Positions 5,851 through 7,384 of a stretch of 7,384 nucleotides of DNA are shown in pieces. Source of the stretch: JABIDZ01 sp964402905 (lineage in GTDB: Archaea > Iainarchaeota > Iainarchaeia > Iainarchaeales > JAAZKV01). How positions within the stretch are numbered: position 1 is the stretch's first letter; each line of letters begins with the position of its first letter. The notes beneath the pieces are model-generated. The model saw nothing but the letters and a program-made list of their open reading frames with translations. It made no database searches and was not told the origin of the DNA. A program made the translations under genes and the position numbers. The stretch spans positions 1 through 7,384 of the forward strand of contig CAYODU010000032.1 of the NCBI GenBank assembly GCA_964402905.1, in the 5' to 3' direction.

Positions 5851-6428
5851 AAAAAGAATTAACAAGAAAGCTTTTTCACATAATATTTGGAATATTTTTC
5901 ATTTTGGTAATATACTTTTTCGGAACCCTTAACAGCCTAATAATAATTTCAATTTTATTTTTAATTGGGCTTATCACAGGACTTGCAATAAAAAAAGGTT
6001 TTCGTTTTCACCACTTTACAAAAATAATTTCTTTTATTGAAAGAGAACACGAAAAACATTTCCCAGGAAAAGCAGCTCTTGTTTTTTTCTTTGCAGCAAT
6101 AATATTACTGTTCTTTTTTCAAAATGAACCATTAATTGCATTGGCTGCTCTGAGCACACAAATATTTGCAGATGCTTTTGCTGCCATTATTGGCAAGCGC
6201 TTTGGCAAACACATAATAATTCAAAAAAAACATTACAAAAAAACCTTGGAAGGAACTATTGCTTGCTTTGTTGTTGCAGCAATCGTTCTATTGTTTTTCA
6301 TCCCAACAACTTTATTTTATGTTATAGTTATCGCTGCGATTTGTGCAACAATAACTGAATTCGCACCAATAAATGATAACTTGGCAATGCCCCTTGTTGT
6401 TGCATTTGTTTTAAAGTTGCTTTTATAA
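5847..6428 (+). CDS. DGK1/SEC59/phytol-kinase-family CTP-dependent polyprenol kinase-like membrane protein
   Basis: The 193-residue protein is almost wholly hydrophobic with about six or seven membrane spans (near 9-27, 31-48, 75-91, 96-115, 136-152, 156-172, 180-193). Family landmarks in order are RKLFHI at 7-12, ADAFAAIIGKRFGK at 108-121, KKTLEGTIA at 131-139, and TEFAPINDNLAMPL at 170-183. This succession (RK..H, a DA..G..G segment, K.LEG, E..P..DN...P) is that of integral membrane kinases phosphorylating dolichol, phytol, geranylgeraniol or diacylglycerol with CTP. Here the usual GDA reads ADA. In an archaeon a role in isoprenoid lipid salvage or in lipid carriers for glycosylation is likely, but the substrate is not determined. 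The ATG overlaps the preceding stop (ATGA) and GAGG lies seven bases upstream. The stop codon overlaps the TATA box of the following tRNA gene. Confidence 0.82.
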   Translation: MKKELTRKLFHIIFGIFFILVIYFFGTLNSLIIISILFLIGLITGLAIKKGFRFHHFTKIISFIEREHEKHFPGKAALVFFFAAIILLFFFQNEPLIALAALSTQIFADAFAAIIGKRFGKHIIIQKKHYKKTLEGTIACFVVAAIVLLFFIPTTLFYVIVIAAICATITEFAPINDNLAMPLVVAFVLKLLL

Positions 6429-6429
6429 A
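6422..6429 (+). promoter_or_regulatory. TATA box of the tRNA-Arg gene
   Basis: TTTATAAA is centred about 28 bases before the first tRNA base at 6454, the archaeal spacing. It includes the TAA stop codon of the upstream membrane-protein gene, so the promoter is embedded in the end of that coding region. Confidence 0.6.
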
Positions 6430-6453
6430 CCTTAATTTGTAACTCTTTTTCAT

Positions 6454-6557
6454 AGGCCCGTAGTATAGTGGATAGTATGAATCTCTCCTAAAACTATAAA
6501 TATTACAAAATAGTTTGAAGCCAGGATTAGACTCGGGTTCAATTCCCGACGGGCCTG
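6454..6557 (+). tRNA. tRNA-Arg (anticodon CCT), intron-containing
   Basis: The cloverleaf is built by hand. The acceptor stem AGGCCCG (6454-6460) pairs fully with CGGGCCT (6550-6556), followed by discriminator G (6557); CCA is not encoded. T8 and A9 follow. The D stem GTAT (6463-6466) pairs with GTAT (6475-6478) using wobble pairs at both ends, and the loop contains A14, G15 and GG (6470-6471). The anticodon stem AATCT (6480-6484) pairs with GGATT (6524-6528). After removing 6491-6522 the loop is CTCCTAA, with anticodon CCT at 6487-6489 reading the AGG arginine codon. The variable region is AGAC. The T stem TCGGG/CCCGA with loop TTCAATT is perfect. The mature length without CCA is 72. C35 and G73 are compatible with arginine identity. 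The weak D stem is the least convincing part. Confidence 0.88.
6491..6522 (+). other. tRNA intron at canonical position 37/38 with relaxed bulge-helix-bulge
   Basis: The 32-base intron has an internal stem AAACTAT (6491-6497) pairing with ATAGTTT (6510-6516). The expected central four-pair helix would join 6485-6488 (CTCC) to 6517-6520 (GAAG), with a C-A mismatch at the third position. The 3' bulge CCA (6521-6523) is cut after its second base and the 5' bulge TAA (6489-6491) after its second, which gives exactly a seven-base anticodon loop. Splicing would be by the archaeal tRNA endonuclease. A mismatch in the central helix marks a relaxed motif. The exact ends could shift by a base. Confidence 0.7.
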
Positions 6558-6573
6558 TAACTAATTTGGGAAT

Positions 6574-6598
6574 GCAACACCTTTTCCAAAGGGGTTGC
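6574..6598 (+). other. Stable hairpin downstream of the tRNA
   Basis: GCAAC (6574-6578) pairs with GTTGC (6594-6598), then an A-G mismatch, then CCTTT (6580-6584) pairs with AAAGG (6588-6592) around loop TCC. Ten pairs out of eleven positions in AT-rich surroundings is unlikely to be accidental. No T-run follows directly, so it does not look like a terminator. Read differently, bases 6579-6595 form a 5-7-5 arm like an anticodon arm, fitting a decayed tRNA copy. Confidence 0.6.
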
Positions 6599-6623
6599 GG
6601 CGTTAAATTCTCGACGGGCCTGT
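6598..6623 (+). pseudogene. Degenerate second copy of the tRNA-Arg 3' end
   Basis: Bases 6606-6623 match 6541-6558 (T loop, T-stem 3' strand, acceptor 3' strand and discriminator) at 17 of 18 positions. Similarity continues upstream to 6598 with one inserted base and one substitution. The copy lies 47 bases after the first. Its T stem no longer pairs (CGGCG against CTCGA) and no D arm can be drawn, so it should not give a working tRNA. It is either a tandem tRNA copy in decay or a duplicated tRNA end left by an integration event. Confidence 0.6.
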
Positions 6624-6662
6624 TGGAAAAAGTTTATTTAACAAAAACAATGAATTTTAAAC

Positions 6663-6701
6663 TGTCGAATTTTTTTACACTTTAAAGGGACAATTGTCGA
6701 A
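6663..6701. promoter_or_regulatory. Operator-like repeats upstream of the HTH regulator
   Basis: TGTCGAA occurs at 6663-6669 and again at 6695-6701, 32 bases apart (about three helical turns). The second copy overlaps the perfect 10-base palindrome GACAATTGTC (6689-6698), which abuts the BRE/TATA element. A partial TGTCG recurs at 6755-6759 inside the start of the gene. Position upstream of and against the promoter suits a site for autoregulation by the HTH protein, but binding is inferred only. Confidence 0.4.
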
Positions 6702-6712
6702 AGCTTTTTATA
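6699..6712 (+). promoter_or_regulatory. BRE/TATA promoter giving a leaderless regulator mRNA
   Basis: GAAAGC followed by TTTTTATA (6705-6712) is a good archaeal BRE plus TATA pair. The TATA centre lies 26 bases before the ATG at 6735 and there is no Shine-Dalgarno site, so the transcript should start at or within a base or two of the start codon. Confidence 0.7.
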
Positions 6713-6734
6713 CTGTTTACTTGAAAGTCTTTTC

Positions 6735-7384
6735 ATGGACAAATTAACCATGACTGTCGCTGGCGAAATAACTTTGTCATCGGATCCAGGCGGAGCAATG
6801 AAAAAATGGAGAGAAATATTTGCGGTGCACCAAACTGAGCTTGCGCATTATCTAAAAGTTTCTTCTTCAACAATAAGTGACTACGAGGGCGGAAGAAGAA
6901 AAAATCCGGGAATAGTTGTTGTATCAAGACTTGTAAGAGCACTTATTGAAATCGATAAAAATCGCGGAGGAAAAATTGTTAAACAACTTGAAAAAGATTT
7001 TAAGCAAGAAGAAAGCAAAGCTTTTGAAAGCCACGAATTTTCTTCAGGAATAAAAGCAACTGAAATGGTAAAAAAAATTAACGGAAATGTAATTTGTCTG
7101 CCCCACAAATTAAAAGAAGAACAAATATTTGGTTACACAATAATTGATTCACTTAAAGTTATTTTGGAAGTACCCGTTCATGAGTATATGATGCTCTATG
7201 GAAAAACACCTAATCGTGCACTCGTTTTTAATCATGTTGAGAATGGGAGAAGCCCATTAATTGCTGTTAAAGTTGGCAGGTTTTCGACTGATATGAAACC
7301 AAGTATAATTATTCTTCACGGAGACTTCACAAAAAAAGAGGTTGACCCAATTGCAATAAAAATCGCCGAGAGCGAAAAAATTCC
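6735..7384 (+). CDS. Archaeal HTH (XRE-type) transcriptional regulator, 3' truncated by window edge
   Basis: The first 216 codons are present with no stop before the window ends. Residues about 19-60 form a Cro/C1-type helix-turn-helix: KKWREIFAVHQTELAHYL, then VSSSTISDYEGGRRKNPG, where SSSTISDYE is the recognition-helix region. The opening GEITLSSDPGGAMKKWRE matches my memory of an archaeal predicted-regulator family (COG1709-like). The remaining part (about 100-216) is an alpha/beta C-terminal domain with no motif I can assign, possibly ligand-sensing or dimerising. The ATG at 6735 is fixed by the TATA box 26 bases upstream; an in-frame ATG at 6750 is a weaker alternative. Operator-like repeats before the gene suggest autoregulation. 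Its targets are unknown. Confidence 0.85.
   Translation, partial: MDKLTMTVAGEITLSSDPGGAMKKWREIFAVHQTELAHYLKVSSSTISDYEGGRRKNPGIVVVSRLVRALIEIDKNRGGKIVKQLEKDFKQEESKAFESHEFSSGIKATEMVKKINGNVICLPHKLKEEQIFGYTIIDSLKVILEVPVHEYMMLYGKTPNRALVFNHVENGRSPLIAVKVGRFSTDMKPSIIILHGDFTKKEVDPIAIKIAESEKI

Larger units (their letters stand above)
6559..6734. other. Intergenic region between tRNA-Arg and the HTH regulator
   Basis: This stretch contains, in order, the hairpin, the tRNA-tail copy, a TATA-like GTTTATTTA (6632-6640) without a matching gene start, a T7 run (6670-6676) that could stop tRNA transcription, and the operator-like repeats and promoter of the regulator. No open reading frame of useful length is present. 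Confidence 0.5.

Noticed and set aside
6551..6622. A second functional tRNA (anticodon-like CCA in the hairpin, suggesting Trp)
   Set aside because: The T stem pairs at only two of five positions, no D stem can form, and its 5' strand would be the 3' end of the first tRNA. The acceptor pairing is partly due to the self-complementary GGCC.
6574..6623. H/ACA or box C/D guide RNA
   Set aside because: No ACA at the expected distance from the hairpin, no K-turn, and no C/D box pair in this interval.
6650..6685. Eleven-codon ORF after the TATA-like GTTTATTTA
   Set aside because: The TATA-to-ATG distance is about 14 bases, not 26, and the peptide is too short to support.
1..7384. CRISPR array, insertion sequence, toxin-antitoxin or defence island
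   Set aside because: No regularly spaced repeats, transposase motifs, terminal inverted repeats or recognisable defence proteins were seen on either strand.

Overview
The window looks like a piece of an AT-rich archaeal chromosome, probably from a small-genome (DPANN-type) lineage such as Woesearchaeota or Pacearchaeota. The archaeal assignment rests on several independent signs. These are a class II glycyl-tRNA synthetase of the archaeal/eukaryal type, a fibrillarin and Nop5 pair, a tRNA with an intron at the 37/38 anticodon-loop position, and an HTH regulator of an archaeal family. In addition, TATA-like boxes sit about 26 bases before start codons (leaderless mRNAs), and GGTGAT/GTGA-type Shine-Dalgarno sites precede internal operon genes. 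The narrower lineage is an inference from compact proteins and low GC, not a proof.

Layout. Bases 2-427 hold the 3' end of a fold-type-II PLP enzyme. A 112-base gap with an inverted repeat and a TATA-like box leads to a single-pass membrane protein (540-1028), then a HELTH zinc metallopeptidase (1085-1561). The peptidase gene meets a minus-strand DHH phosphoesterase (1558-2622) end to end, with interlocking stop codons. The DHH gene is divergent from glycyl-tRNA synthetase (2700-4211). That gene starts a compact co-directional run: a short Nop5 (4237-4824), fibrillarin (4888-5550), an unrecognised basic coiled-coil protein (5563-5850), and a DGK1/SEC59-type polyprenol kinase-like membrane protein (5847-6428). 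A tRNA-Arg(CCT) gene with a 32-base intron follows (6454-6557). Its 3' end is repeated as a degenerate copy 47 bases downstream, next to a strong hairpin. The window ends inside an HTH transcriptional regulator (6735 onward) with an obvious leaderless promoter and repeated operator-like words.

How the genes fit together. Most of the central run serves RNA biology: GlyRS charges tRNA-Gly, while Nop5 and fibrillarin are core proteins of the box C/D RNA-guided 2'-O-methylation complex. No guide RNA gene was found nearby. I see no CRISPR array, insertion sequence, toxin-antitoxin pair or obvious defence cassette. The observations most worth a second look are the Nop5 without a fibrillarin-binding N-terminal domain, the GlyRS motif 3 with Ser replaced by Ala, the tRNA tail duplication, and a T7 tract that separates a possible membrane anchor from the metallopeptidase.
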